A stretch of 64,000 bases of DNA from Chryseosolibacter sp035628595 (GTDB lineage Bacteria > Bacteroidota > Bacteroidia > Cytophagales > Cyclobacteriaceae), in assembly GCA_035628595.1 (NCBI GenBank), contig DASPJN010000074.1, positions 1 to 64,000 of the forward strand, written 5' to 3'. A model generated the notes under the pieces. The model was not told the DNA's origin, ran no database searches, and saw only the letters and a list, made by a program, of their open reading frames with translations. This document shows, in pieces, positions 35,109-42,860 of the stretch. The position numbers and the translations under genes are program-made. Each line of letters opens with the position of its first letter. The stretch's first letter is position 1.

Positions 35109-36689
35109 TCAGAACTTTCTGATGGTAAACTCGACACGACGGTTCATCTTTCGTGTTTCTTCGGAGTCATTGCTTGCGATTGGTCTGGTACCGCCATATC
35201 CTTTGCCAGTAATTCGCTTCGAATCAATTCCTTCGGACACGAGATATTCTTTGACACTGTTCACACGTTCCTGCGATAAATGAACATTGTCCTGATGAAC
35301 ACCGCGGCTGTCTGTGTGTCCGGCGAGCTCGATTTTCACTCTGGGATTTTCACGAAGAAATGAAACAACGACATTCAACTCATCAAACGATTCTGGCAAC
35401 AAGTCTGCTTTTCCCTGTTCAAAAAGAACGTTTTGCAAATTGACTGTAGTTCCTATCGCAATAGGTTGAAGTTTGAAGTTTACCTCGAGCGTCTCTCCTT
35501 CGCGCAGGCGCGCATCAACTTTTTGATGTACACTGACGTAACCAGGAGCATCAACCTGGATGGTGTAGCTATCGGGACGATCAAGGGTTACGTTGTATTT
35601 TCCGTCAGGTGATTCAATAATGTTCTTCTCCGGAAGTCCGATTGACGACATGATCTGGATTCGACCTTTAACAAGTACGCTCGTTTTCGCATCGACGATC
35701 ACGCCCTTTAGTGAGACGCCAGTCTTTTCATCCGGTGTCTCCACGGTTGCATTGGTGTACTGTACCGAATCCAACGATTCCACCGAATCAATACTGACAA
35801 TATTTTGATCATTCCGATATTGATGCATCTTAACGTCACTGTATCCATCACTACTCGTCGTCGACGTCAATATGTAGTACCCGCTAGCAGCATAATCGCG
35901 GTAGAACAACTCCCGTCCTTCTGAATTAACGACGGCTCCTAAGTTGACAGGTGGCGACCAGCTGCGCCAACTCTCATCGAGCCGGGTTGTCGCAAACACG
36001 TCGAAACTACCAAAGCCTTTGCGACCATTTGTGGAAAAGTAAAGCGTTTTACCGTCGCTACTTAAAGAAGGAGTGAGTTCCTGGAAACTCGTATTGATCG
36101 TTGTGCCGAGGTTACGTGGTTCCGTCCACTTGCCACCGTCGTTAATTGACACGTAAAGATCTTCGACGCCCGTCGTTCCATATGTTTCGGCAGAAAATAC
36201 AAACACTGTCTGATCCGCATTGAAACACCCCGAGGTGAGCAGCGACCTGTTCATGTAATATGGAATAGTAATGTTCTTTGGTCTAGACCAACCGTTGTTA
36301 GTCTTTTGCGCAATTGCTATACCTTGGGTTTTAGCACGATTTTCATTTGCATGGTAGTGGCTCAGCAGAAATAACTGATTTCCATCAGGAGAGACAGCGC
36401 CAACGGCATTGTAAGAAAAATCGTTGATTTCGTTTCCGGCGTGAATTGGTGAAGACCAACCGTCGCCCAACCTTGTACAAAACCAGATATCGCCCGGATC
36501 TCTCTTGCCGCCGGCATTCGAGGGGTGGTTTGCGATCGTAAGAAACAGCGTATTGCCATCGGGCGAGATGATTGGATTCAATTCATCCAAGGGAGAGTTG
36601 ATTCGTTCGAACGATGATGCCTGAGACGGCGTCTGAGCTTCAGCCTGACCGATGATGAAAGCCAACACAAACCCGATAATGACACGCAT
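35109..36689 (-). CDS. OmpA-family protein with PD40 propeller
   Basis: 526 residues from the ATG at 36689, giving the signal peptide MRVIIGFVLAFIIGQAEAQ. Residues about 30-300 are WD40-like PD40 repeats (SPDGNTLFLTIANHP, SPDGNQLFLLSHYHAN, SSDGKTLYFSTNGRKGFG, a motif typical of OmpA-like proteins of Bacteroidota). A CarboxypepD-regulatory-like beta domain follows (about 330-400), and the last 110 residues are an OmpA peptidoglycan-binding domain (VLFEQGKADLLPESFDEL, ELAGHTDSRGVHQDNVHLSQ, GKGYGGTRPIASND). It links the outer membrane to the cell wall. The stop abuts that of ggt. Confidence 0.9.
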   Translation of the reverse strand: MRVIIGFVLAFIIGQAEAQTPSQASSFERINSPLDELNPIISPDGNTLFLTIANHPSNAGGKRDPGDIWFCTRLGDGWSSPIHAGNEINDFSYNAVGAVSPDGNQLFLLSHYHANENRAKTQGIAIAQKTNNGWSRPKNITIPYYMNRSLLTSGCFNADQTVFVFSAETYGTTGVEDLYVSINDGGKWTEPRNLGTTINTSFQELTPSLSSDGKTLYFSTNGRKGFGSFDVFATTRLDESWRSWSPPVNLGAVVNSEGRELFYRDYAASGYYILTSTTSSDGYSDVKMHQYRNDQNIVSIDSVESLDSVQYTNATVETPDEKTGVSLKGVIVDAKTSVLVKGRIQIMSSIGLPEKNIIESPDGKYNVTLDRPDSYTIQVDAPGYVSVHQKVDARLREGETLEVNFKLQPIAIGTTVNLQNVLFEQGKADLLPESFDELNVVVSFLRENPRVKIELAGHTDSRGVHQDNVHLSQERVNSVKEYLVSEGIDSKRITGKGYGGTRPIASNDSEETRKMNRRVEFTIRKF

Positions 36690-36719
36690 TCCTGAAAATA
36701 TTAATCGCAAATATAGATT

Positions 36720-37334
36720 TTAAAACGATGTGCCGGTTGTTGGCATCTTGCTCACCCAGCGGTTTTCCTTTAGAAAAAACCGCCAGGGTAACAACGCGTC
36801 TTCCCCTGCATAGTCGATTCCAATTCTCGGACCGGCGACAATGTTCCTGGATGCAATTTTGTAGCCAATATCTTCAATCCAAACTTCGTTTCCCAACAGC
36901 GATTTTCCATTTAGCTTTCGATCGATACCCAAAGACTTCGTTAATTTACCCGGGCCGGACGTGAGTTGAATTGGTTTTGTGATGCCAGGTCGACGTTCAC
37001 TCATGATCGATTCGCCCTGAATAGGCTCGAGCGCCCGGATAAGTATCGCCTCTGGTACATCCTTCTTATTGGTGACCACATTGAAGAGGTGATGCATGCC
37101 ATAACAGAGATAGACGTAGCTGAATCCACCCTCTTCAAACATAATCGCATTTCGGTTGGTTTGCCTTTTTTGATAGGCGTGGCAGCCGCGTTCCGTCCAG
37201 GAATACGCCTCAGTTTCAACGATGATACCTCCGGTTAACATATTATTAACATTTGTAAACAACGCTTTTCCCAGAAGATCGCGGGCAATTTTTATGACAT
37301 TGGTGCGCTGATAAAATTCCGGCGGTAACTTCAT
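36720..37334 (-). CDS. DNA-3-methyladenine glycosylase (AAG/MPG family)
   Basis: 204 residues from the ATG at 37334; upstream in-frame sequence would extend past the conserved start. A base-excision repair glycosylase removing alkylated purines. Family features seen: LARDLLGKALFT-like opening, IIVETEAY (catalytic Glu, about residue 43), HAYQKRQTNRNAIMFEEGGFSYVYLCYGMHHLFNVVT, and RALEPIQGE with GPGKLTKSLGI. Length is normal for bacterial members. Confidence 0.92.
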   Translation of the reverse strand: MKLPPEFYQRTNVIKIARDLLGKALFTNVNNMLTGGIIVETEAYSWTERGCHAYQKRQTNRNAIMFEEGGFSYVYLCYGMHHLFNVVTNKKDVPEAILIRALEPIQGESIMSERRPGITKPIQLTSGPGKLTKSLGIDRKLNGKSLLGNEVWIEDIGYKIASRNIVAGPRIGIDYAGEDALLPWRFFLKENRWVSKMPTTGTSF

Positions 37335-37366
37335 GAACAATTTTTTCTGCGAATGAAAGGTTTTCC

Positions 37367-37374
37367 TAAATTTG
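37367..37374 (+). promoter_or_regulatory. Bacteroidota -7 element (TAAATTTG)
   Basis: TAAATTTG fits TAnnTTTG and lies 37 bases before the DUF2911 start. A -33 TTG is not clear. Confidence 0.45.
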
Positions 37375-37411
37375 ATCCCTCTAACTAACAACTAACTAAA
37401 CAAATTCCACA

Positions 37412-38263
37412 ATGAAAAAATCTATATTACTCATGGGAATGCTTGTAATCGGTTTCCTGACACAAGCACAGATACAAGTTCCATCGGCGAGCCCGGCAGG
37501 TTCCGTATCAACAACGGTGGGACTAACAGATATTAAGATTGACTATTTCAGACCGCGCGTAAAAGGCAGAACAATTTTTGGCGATGGTGCAGCAGCACTC
37601 GTACCGTATGGATCAATCTGGAGAACTGGTGCAAACAGCGGTACTAAGATCAGCTTCTCTACTGACGTGAAAGTTGAAGGCATCGAGGTTCCTAAAGGTG
37701 AGTATCTGATTTTTACATGGCCAGGCGCTAGTGAATGGACAATCGCTTTGTACAAAGACGTCAGCCTGGGTGGAAATACGGGGAAGTATGATAAAGCACA
37801 GGAAGCAGCCAACTTCAAAGTAAAACCGGAAAAGCTTACCGAAAAAGTTGAAACGTTGACGATTAACATCGGAGACATTGCTGATGATAACAAGTCTGCC
37901 AAAGTTCAAATCGCGTGGGAAAACACATCGGTGAAATTCAATGTTGGCGTTGATTATGATGCGCTTGTGATGAAGTCAATTGAGCAGAATACGAAAGTAA
38001 ATCCTTACAATTATTTCCAGGCGGCCGTTTACTATCTTGAAAACGGAAAAGATCTTAACAAGGCGCTTGAATGGGTTAACATTGCTGTAAAAGAGGCGAA
38101 CGCTCCTTTCTGGATGTTACACCAGAAAGCAAAAATTCAGAAAGCACTTGGCGACAAGAAAGGTGCTGCAGAAACCGCCACTGCTTCTCTTGAAGGTGCC
38201 AAGAAAGCTGAAAACAGAGATTATCAGATGATGAATGAAGACCTTATCAAGTCATTGAAGTAA
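37412..38263 (+). CDS. Secreted DUF2911 protein
   Basis: A 283-residue protein with signal peptide MKKSILLMGMLVIGFLTQAQ. The DUF2911 region spans about residues 25-165, with the characteristic VGLTDIKIDYFRPRVKGR, IWRTGANSGTKISFS, GEYLIFTWPGASEWTIALYKD pieces. The C-terminal third is a TPR-like helical part (NPYNYFQAAVYYLENGKDLNKALEWVN ... KAKIQKALGDKKGAAETA). DUF2911 proteins are common in Bacteroidota, envelope-located, and of unknown function. A terminator follows directly. Confidence 0.92.
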   Translation: MKKSILLMGMLVIGFLTQAQIQVPSASPAGSVSTTVGLTDIKIDYFRPRVKGRTIFGDGAAALVPYGSIWRTGANSGTKISFSTDVKVEGIEVPKGEYLIFTWPGASEWTIALYKDVSLGGNTGKYDKAQEAANFKVKPEKLTEKVETLTINIGDIADDNKSAKVQIAWENTSVKFNVGVDYDALVMKSIEQNTKVNPYNYFQAAVYYLENGKDLNKALEWVNIAVKEANAPFWMLHQKAKIQKALGDKKGAAETATASLEGAKKAENRDYQMMNEDLIKSLK

Positions 38264-38285
38264 TTTCATGCTTGCTTATACACGA

Positions 38286-38316
38286 AGAGCTGTCGTAAAT
38301 TGACAGCTCTTTTGTT
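38286..38316 (+). terminator. Rho-independent terminator of the DUF2911 gene
   Basis: AGAGCTGTC (38286-38294) pairs with GACAGCTCT (38302-38310), loop seven bases, followed by TTTTGTTTTG. It lies 23 bases past the DUF2911 stop and before the end of the convergent metalloprotease gene. Confidence 0.88.
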
Positions 38317-38333
38317 TTGTAGCGGCTTGTGTT

Positions 38334-39164
38334 TTACTCGATCTCATCGAAGGTGTTGCCCTTTTTGATATCACCTGTTTCGTATCCTTTTTTGAACCAA
38401 TACATGCGTTGCGCTGAAGTGCCATGCGTGAATGCATCAGGCACGACATATCCCTGTGACTGTTGCTGAAGCTTGTCATCGCCGATTGCGTTGGCTGCCC
38501 GTAACGCTTCTTCAATATCTCCGTCTTCGAGAATCTGCTCATTACGTTGCGTATGATGCGCCCACACTCCTGCGTAGAAGTCTGCCTGAAGCTCAAGCGC
38601 AACAGAAAGCTTATTGCCATCCTTTTCACCGAGTTGACGTCTCGCCTGTTGGACTTTCCCGGAAGTACCGAGCAGATTTTGTACATGATGCCCGACCTCG
38701 TGTGCAACAACATACGCCATTGCGAAATCGCCTGACGCACCGAAGCGAGAACTTAACAAATCATAGAAGCTTAAATCGATATAAACTTTGCTGTCGAGCG
38801 GACAATAGAACGGTCCTGTCGCCGCGCTTGCGAAACCACATCCAGATTGAGCGTTTTGTGTAAAGAGTACCAACCTTGGTTCTGAGTAATCTGCCCCGAA
38901 TTCTTCATGAAAAATTTGATTCCAAACCATCTCAGTCTCATTCAGCACCACACTGACGAACTGAGCCTTTTCATCTTCCAACGGAGAGCTTGTGCTGCTT
39001 CCTGAAGATGGAGAACCGACGTTAAGATTCTCGAGTGGATTACCACCGAATAACAATGAGAGGATAACAACGACAATGCCTCCAATTCCACCACCAATTG
39101 CAAGGCCGCCCATGCCTCGCCTGTCTTCAACATTTCCACTTCCCTGCCTGCCGCGCCATCTCAT
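38334..39164 (-). CDS. Neutral zinc metallopeptidase (YpfJ family)
   Basis: A 276-residue membrane-anchored metalloprotease-like protein of the YpfJ family. Basic, Gly/Arg-rich start (MRWRGRQGSGNVEDRRGMGG), one membrane helix (about residues 24-42), a low-complexity Ser/Gly linker (GSPSSGSSTSS) and then the domain with YSEPRLVLFTQNAQSGCGFASAATGPFYCPLDSKVYIDLSFY and the zinc motif AMAYVVAHEVGHHVQ (HExxH). The later YAGVWAHH and LQADF segments contain the third ligand. Substrates are not known. Confidence 0.9.
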   Translation of the reverse strand: MRWRGRQGSGNVEDRRGMGGLAIGGGIGGIVVVILSLLFGGNPLENLNVGSPSSGSSTSSPLEDEKAQFVSVVLNETEMVWNQIFHEEFGADYSEPRLVLFTQNAQSGCGFASAATGPFYCPLDSKVYIDLSFYDLLSSRFGASGDFAMAYVVAHEVGHHVQNLLGTSGKVQQARRQLGEKDGNKLSVALELQADFYAGVWAHHTQRNEQILEDGDIEEALRAANAIGDDKLQQQSQGYVVPDAFTHGTSAQRMYWFKKGYETGDIKKGNTFDEIE

Positions 39165-39227
39165 ATGACTTATTGTTTTGAGAAATTTTAAAAAAGGCTA
39201 TGCCACTTAACCAACAGTCGGCGCACG

Positions 39228-40109
39228 CTAGCCGTAATGATTTATAAGATTCGCTATAACATTATACGGCGACCGAACAACAGAACCATGTTGCGCGCCT
39301 TCCGGAAATTCCAGCTCATCAGAAGCGTCTTCCCAATGTTTCAGGTCGATGGAGCGCACCAATCCAAGCTGATTAACTTTATACTTGTCGAAATAAACCA
39401 GCCATTCATTATTAAGTTTGATTGCAGAAGGTCCTTCCGCCCAATAATGTTGCGATGTAATGGGTTCGCTTGCTTTTCCAAATGAAAACGGCGAAAGTCC
39501 CGAGGCAAAGCGAATATTTTTTTGCGGCGGCATAAGCGTCTCGTTTTTCAGAAAAAGTAAATATCCGTCATCTGCCTTTATGATGTTCCCGTCAATTGAA
39601 TTAAAACCGCCGTCATAGAGTAACTTTGTTTCGCTGAAAGTCCTGAAGTCTTTTGTCAAGACGTAATACAGACGGTGGTTGTATCCATCGTCGCCGTAAG
39701 GTTGGGTCTCAGGAAAATGTCCGTCAATCGTGGACGACCAATGGATAATGTACACTTCAGCCTTCTCATAAAAAAAGATTTCGGGAGCCCAGCAGTTCCG
39801 CGCATTTTCTACATGTTCCATCACAGGCAAATACTCTTGCGACGACCAGCGTATCAAATCTTGCGAATGCGCATAACCGATCCCACGCTCATTCCAGCCG
39901 ACAGTCCAGACCAGATGGTAGTTGCCATCCATGCCATAGATAACACAAGGATCGCGCATGATACATTCGACACCTATCAATGGGCGAAGAACAGGCGCAT
40001 CATTGTTAATCGCGCGCCAGCGGTATCCATCAGTGCTTGTGGCGAGATGAAGTCCATCTCCATGCCCCTTGAAATAACAAAACACCAACTCCTCCATGAA
40101 ATAGGTCAT
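39228..40109 (-). CDS. GH43-like five-bladed propeller protein
   Basis: A 293-residue cytoplasmic protein of the glycoside hydrolase 43/32/62-like propeller superfamily. Typical blade starts are seen: LHLATSTDGYRWR, IMRDPCVIYGMDGNYHLVW (with the Asp that in GH43 is catalytic), GIGYAHSQDLIRWSSQ, CWAPEIFFYEKAEVYIIHWSS and NNEWLVYFDKYKVNQLGLVRS. No signal peptide. The active-site Asp/Glu triad is only partly identifiable, so activity on arabinan, xylan or another sugar is uncertain. Probably co-transcribed with the SDR gene 84 bases upstream. Confidence 0.75.
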   Translation of the reverse strand: MTYFMEELVFCYFKGHGDGLHLATSTDGYRWRAINNDAPVLRPLIGVECIMRDPCVIYGMDGNYHLVWTVGWNERGIGYAHSQDLIRWSSQEYLPVMEHVENARNCWAPEIFFYEKAEVYIIHWSSTIDGHFPETQPYGDDGYNHRLYYVLTKDFRTFSETKLLYDGGFNSIDGNIIKADDGYLLFLKNETLMPPQKNIRFASGLSPFSFGKASEPITSQHYWAEGPSAIKLNNEWLVYFDKYKVNQLGLVRSIDLKHWEDASDELEFPEGAQHGSVVRSPYNVIANLINHYG

Positions 40110-40193
40110 TGCATCAAAAGAATGATGCCCGATAGAATTGTTAAGACGCTAAACAATAATCGAAATAAATTTCGAAGGGCTGCGCCGGAATAA

Positions 40194-41003
40194 CTAGCCG
40201 TTGTCTTCAAATCCGGGATAAAGCAGCATACCGCCATCAACAAACAAGGTTATGCCGGTGACGTACTCGGAATCGTCGGACGCGAGCCAAACGGCAGCCC
40301 CTCCAATGTCTTCCGCCTCGCCGATTCTTTTTTGTGGAATGAGTTTCAATAAATTTTTATAAGCAGCGGGTTTTTGCCAGGCGGCGTGGTTGATCGGTGT
40401 GCGAATCGCACCGGGACCGATGCTGTTGATACGAATCTTTTGGGAAGCATACTCCTGCGCTATGGTTTTCATCATCATCATGACACCACCTTTCGATGCG
40501 GCATAATTTGCATGTCCTGCCCATGGTATAACTTCGTGTACGGAACTGATGCAGATTATTTTGCCGGCAGATTTTGATCTCGAAGGATCGACGCCTCTTC
40601 TTAAAAATTCTTTAATCGCTTCGCGCGCACACAGAAATTGTCCAGTCAGGTTGATATCAATTACATGATTCCATTGATCGAGTGTCATTTCATGAAAGCT
40701 TGCATCATTTTGTAGTCCCGCATTGTTGATCAGGATATCGATGGTTCCGTAGCGATCAATTGTTTCATTGAACATCCGTTTAACATCCTCTTCCTTGCTC
40801 ACGTCCGCTTTGCAAACAAATCCACTTCCGCCAATATTCTCGATTTCGGCAAGAATGCGTTTGGCTTTATCCTCGCTGCTTGAATAGTTAATCACAACAG
40901 TCGCAGCGTCTTTGGCGAGCGCTTTTGCAATTCCGGCACCGATGCCTGAGCTTGCACCCGTGACGATCGCTATTTGATTTCTAAGTTTTCCTGCGTTGAT
41001 CAT
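40194..41003 (-). CDS. SDR dehydrogenase (glucose 1-dehydrogenase-like)
   Basis: A 269-residue short-chain dehydrogenase/reductase. Cofactor motif VTGASSGIGAGIAKALA (residues about 14-30), NNAGLQN (about 90), the catalytic Ser and Tyr-Lys in ISSVHEVIPWAGHANYAASKGGVMMM, and SIGPGAIRTPIN. It resembles bacterial glucose 1-dehydrogenase or other sugar dehydrogenases and would oxidise a sugar alcohol or sugar with NAD(P)+. Close to a glycoside hydrolase-like gene on the same strand, which fits a sugar role. Substrate not known. Confidence 0.9.
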   Translation of the reverse strand: MINAGKLRNQIAIVTGASSGIGAGIAKALAKDAATVVINYSSSEDKAKRILAEIENIGGSGFVCKADVSKEEDVKRMFNETIDRYGTIDILINNAGLQNDASFHEMTLDQWNHVIDINLTGQFLCAREAIKEFLRRGVDPSRSKSAGKIICISSVHEVIPWAGHANYAASKGGVMMMMKTIAQEYASQKIRINSIGPGAIRTPINHAAWQKPAAYKNLLKLIPQKRIGEAEDIGGAAVWLASDDSEYVTGITLFVDGGMLLYPGFEDNG

Positions 41004-41146
41004 GTGGAAAGTTTGAACAATTTAAGATTTAAAGAAGAGCGCGTGATGACCTTAGACAATTTCTACAAAAACAATTGACCGACCGCATCATGATCAGTTT
41101 ACTAGAGTGTTTCACCGATATGTAATGCAAACCTCGGTTGTCGAAC

Positions 41147-41329
41147 CTAGACTTTTGGTTGCCGTGAACCTTCAGTGGAAGTTCCGTCCTGGTGGCCGGC
41201 GTTTCCCTGTCGGCTTCCTCCCCCGCCGCTCTTGGACGCACTCGACGTCCTGGATGGCCTCCGGCGGCTGTGAGCTGCATTCGTTGGTCTGCTCGCCTCT
41301 TTTGATTTTTTGGTCATTGTTATTCCCAT
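41147..41329 (-). CDS. Possible small disordered basic protein
   Basis: A 60-residue protein beginning MGITMTKKSKEASRPTNAAH and continuing Ser/Arg/Gly-rich (SRRRPSRTSSASKSGGGG). It resembles small disordered basic proteins annotated as hypothetical in Cytophagales. The start could also be the Met at 41317. A GAGGA sequence seven bases upstream of the ATG is unusual for this genome and supports the start. Coding status is uncertain because the opposite strand is also open. Confidence 0.4.
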   Translation of the reverse strand: MGITMTKKSKEASRPTNAAHSRRRPSRTSSASKSGGGGSRQGNAGHQDGTSTEGSRQPKV

Positions 41330-41376
41330 AGTCCTCTAGGGTAAAAAAATACGCGCCTGAAGTCTGAGGACTGACC

Positions 41377-41916
41377 TTACCGGTTGACCCGAATAATTTT
41401 TTTCGGCTTTTTGAAACGCTCTAGTGAAGCCATTTCGTTGGAAACCTTTTCCTCCCATTGCGCTTGTTTCGATCGCAATGACCCGTGTAGGGTCTCCGCA
41501 TCGTAACGTATATCCGCTTCGTTACTCTCTTCAAGTAAATGGCGTACAGCCGCGTTGATCTTACTTACATCTTTCACCCCTTCCGACTTAAGCTGATGAA
41601 TTCTTTTCCGGATCTTCCTGGCGTAGAGCTCAGCAATGTCAAAGTGTAGCTGCTCGTGAGCTAGTAATGACCGGGACTTTTCGGTGGCCCATGATTGCTC
41701 GCGGTCGAAGTATGCGTGCACGTCATAAAACGCTTCGCCGCCGACAAGGTATGGCTTGGCTTTGATTTGTACGAAAGTGCCGGCATCCCCCTTTGAAACT
41801 GGTGTTGGTTTCCCCTGAAAATCATCCCACGTGAGTCGATAGTACTCATTCCACTCAAGCAACTGTGCAGAACTCAGGTAGGGCGAAATCAATAGAAACA
41901 ATACCAAGAGCTTCAT
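41377..41916 (-). CDS. Secreted DUF922 protein
   Basis: 179 residues from the ATG at 41916, giving signal peptide MKLLVLFLLISPYLSSAQ; an upstream ATG extends it with no signal benefit. The region LEWNEYYRLTWDDFQGKP and LLAHEQLHFDIAELYARKIRK, with an HExxH-like HEQLH motif, matches the DUF922 family of possible zinc-dependent proteases. The C-terminal part is basic. Function unproven. Confidence 0.75.
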   Translation of the reverse strand: MKLLVLFLLISPYLSSAQLLEWNEYYRLTWDDFQGKPTPVSKGDAGTFVQIKAKPYLVGGEAFYDVHAYFDREQSWATEKSRSLLAHEQLHFDIAELYARKIRKRIHQLKSEGVKDVSKINAAVRHLLEESNEADIRYDAETLHGSLRSKQAQWEEKVSNEMASLERFKKPKKIIRVNR

Positions 41917-41984
41917 AGAAATTAAAAAAGCCTGGTAGGCCAAAACGCATGCCACTTAAAGCAGCGCGGGAATCGAATCGAAGA

Positions 41985-42140
41985 TTATCTTTTCTTTTGG
42001 GAGGCGCCGTACTGCAATCCATTGTAATAGGAGTGCTTCTTTTTGTTCAATCTTGCGTTACACGATTTTGCTGGTCCACATGAAGTGATAAGAATGGAAA
42101 TTGCTACCAACAGCAGGAGTAGTCGTGAGGTTTTTTGCAT
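41985..42140 (-). CDS. Small lipoprotein, 51 residues
   Basis: ATG at 42140, stop at 41985. The N-terminus MQKTSRLLLLLVAISILITS is followed by the lipidation Cys at residue 21 (lipobox LITSC). The mature peptide begins GPAKSCNARLNKKKHSYYNG and is basic. Too short for length-filtered gene calls. A divergent YceI gene starts 160 bases away. Confidence 0.6.
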   Translation of the reverse strand: MQKTSRLLLLLVAISILITSCGPAKSCNARLNKKKHSYYNGLQYGASQKKR

Positions 42141-42280
42141 AGGTAGATAAAAGTAAAACATTTCGGCGAAAACAGTCGCTTCCTACCGGAAAAATATTTC
42201 ATCTGCCGGCTTGATCTATTATTACGTAAATTGGGCTGAAAGGCACTAGAAGCCGCGAAAAGGGTCTGGTGTTTGCTTTG

Positions 42281-42288
42281 TATTTTTG
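42281..42288 (+). promoter_or_regulatory. Bacteroidota -7 element (TATTTTTG)
   Basis: TATTTTTG matches TAnnTTTG and lies 14 bases before the YceI start at 42303. It would drive the YceI-kinase-regulator unit. A clean -33 TTG at the normal distance is not present. Confidence 0.4.
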
Positions 42289-42302
42289 CCAATAAGAAAT
42301 TA

Positions 42303-42860
42303 ATGTCTAAACAATTAAGAATTTTATTTTTTCTGGTGCTCATGCTCTCGGCACTGCCGGGTCGTTCTCAGGATAATATTTTCCAGGTCACAGCAGGCAC
42401 AATTCATTTTAAATCCGATGCGCCATTAGAGCTAATAGAGGCATCGTCAAATGACCTGAAAGGACTTATCAACTTTACTTCGGGTAGTTTTGCTTTTAGC
42501 GTTTCCGTCAATTCGTTTCAGGGATTTAACAGCAGTCTTCAACGGGAACATTTCAACGAGAATTACATGGAATCGGAAAAATTTCCAAAGGCTACTTTCA
42601 CAGGAAAGATTATCGAAACCGTGGATCTGGCGACCGAAGGTGACGTGACAATCCGCGCAAAGGGCAAACTGAACATTCATGGTATAGAGCAGGAAAGAAT
42701 TATCCGCTCTACGATCAACGTGAAGGGAAATAAACTGACGATCAAGTCCACATTTACCGTTTTGCTCCAGGAACATAATATCACAATTCCAAAGGTGGTT
42801 CAGCAAAAAATTGCTGAAGAGATATATGTAACCATCGACGCTACAGCTGAAAAGAAATGA
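42303..42860 (+). CDS. YceI family periplasmic protein (first copy)
   Basis: 185 residues from the ATG at 42303, giving signal peptide MSKQLRILFFLVLMLSALPGRSQ. YceI lipocalin-like fold: IFQVTAGTIHFKSDAPLELIE, then GSFAFSVSVNSFQGFNSSLQ, the family-typical REHFNENYMESEKFP and KLNIHGIEQERIIRS. YceI members bind polyisoprenoids such as ubiquinone or isoprenoid quinones. It overlaps the sensor kinase start by four bases (ATGA), so the two genes are translationally coupled. A paralogue lies at 48156. Confidence 0.93.
   Translation: MSKQLRILFFLVLMLSALPGRSQDNIFQVTAGTIHFKSDAPLELIEASSNDLKGLINFTSGSFAFSVSVNSFQGFNSSLQREHFNENYMESEKFPKATFTGKIIETVDLATEGDVTIRAKGKLNIHGIEQERIIRSTINVKGNKLTIKSTFTVLLQEHNITIPKVVQQKIAEEIYVTIDATAEKK

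Noticed and set aside
38276..38740. A 154-residue frame on the minus strand beside the zinc metallopeptidase
   Set aside because: It overlaps the metallopeptidase in another frame and its start lies in that gene; the metallopeptidase has the HEVGHH motif and the correct length.
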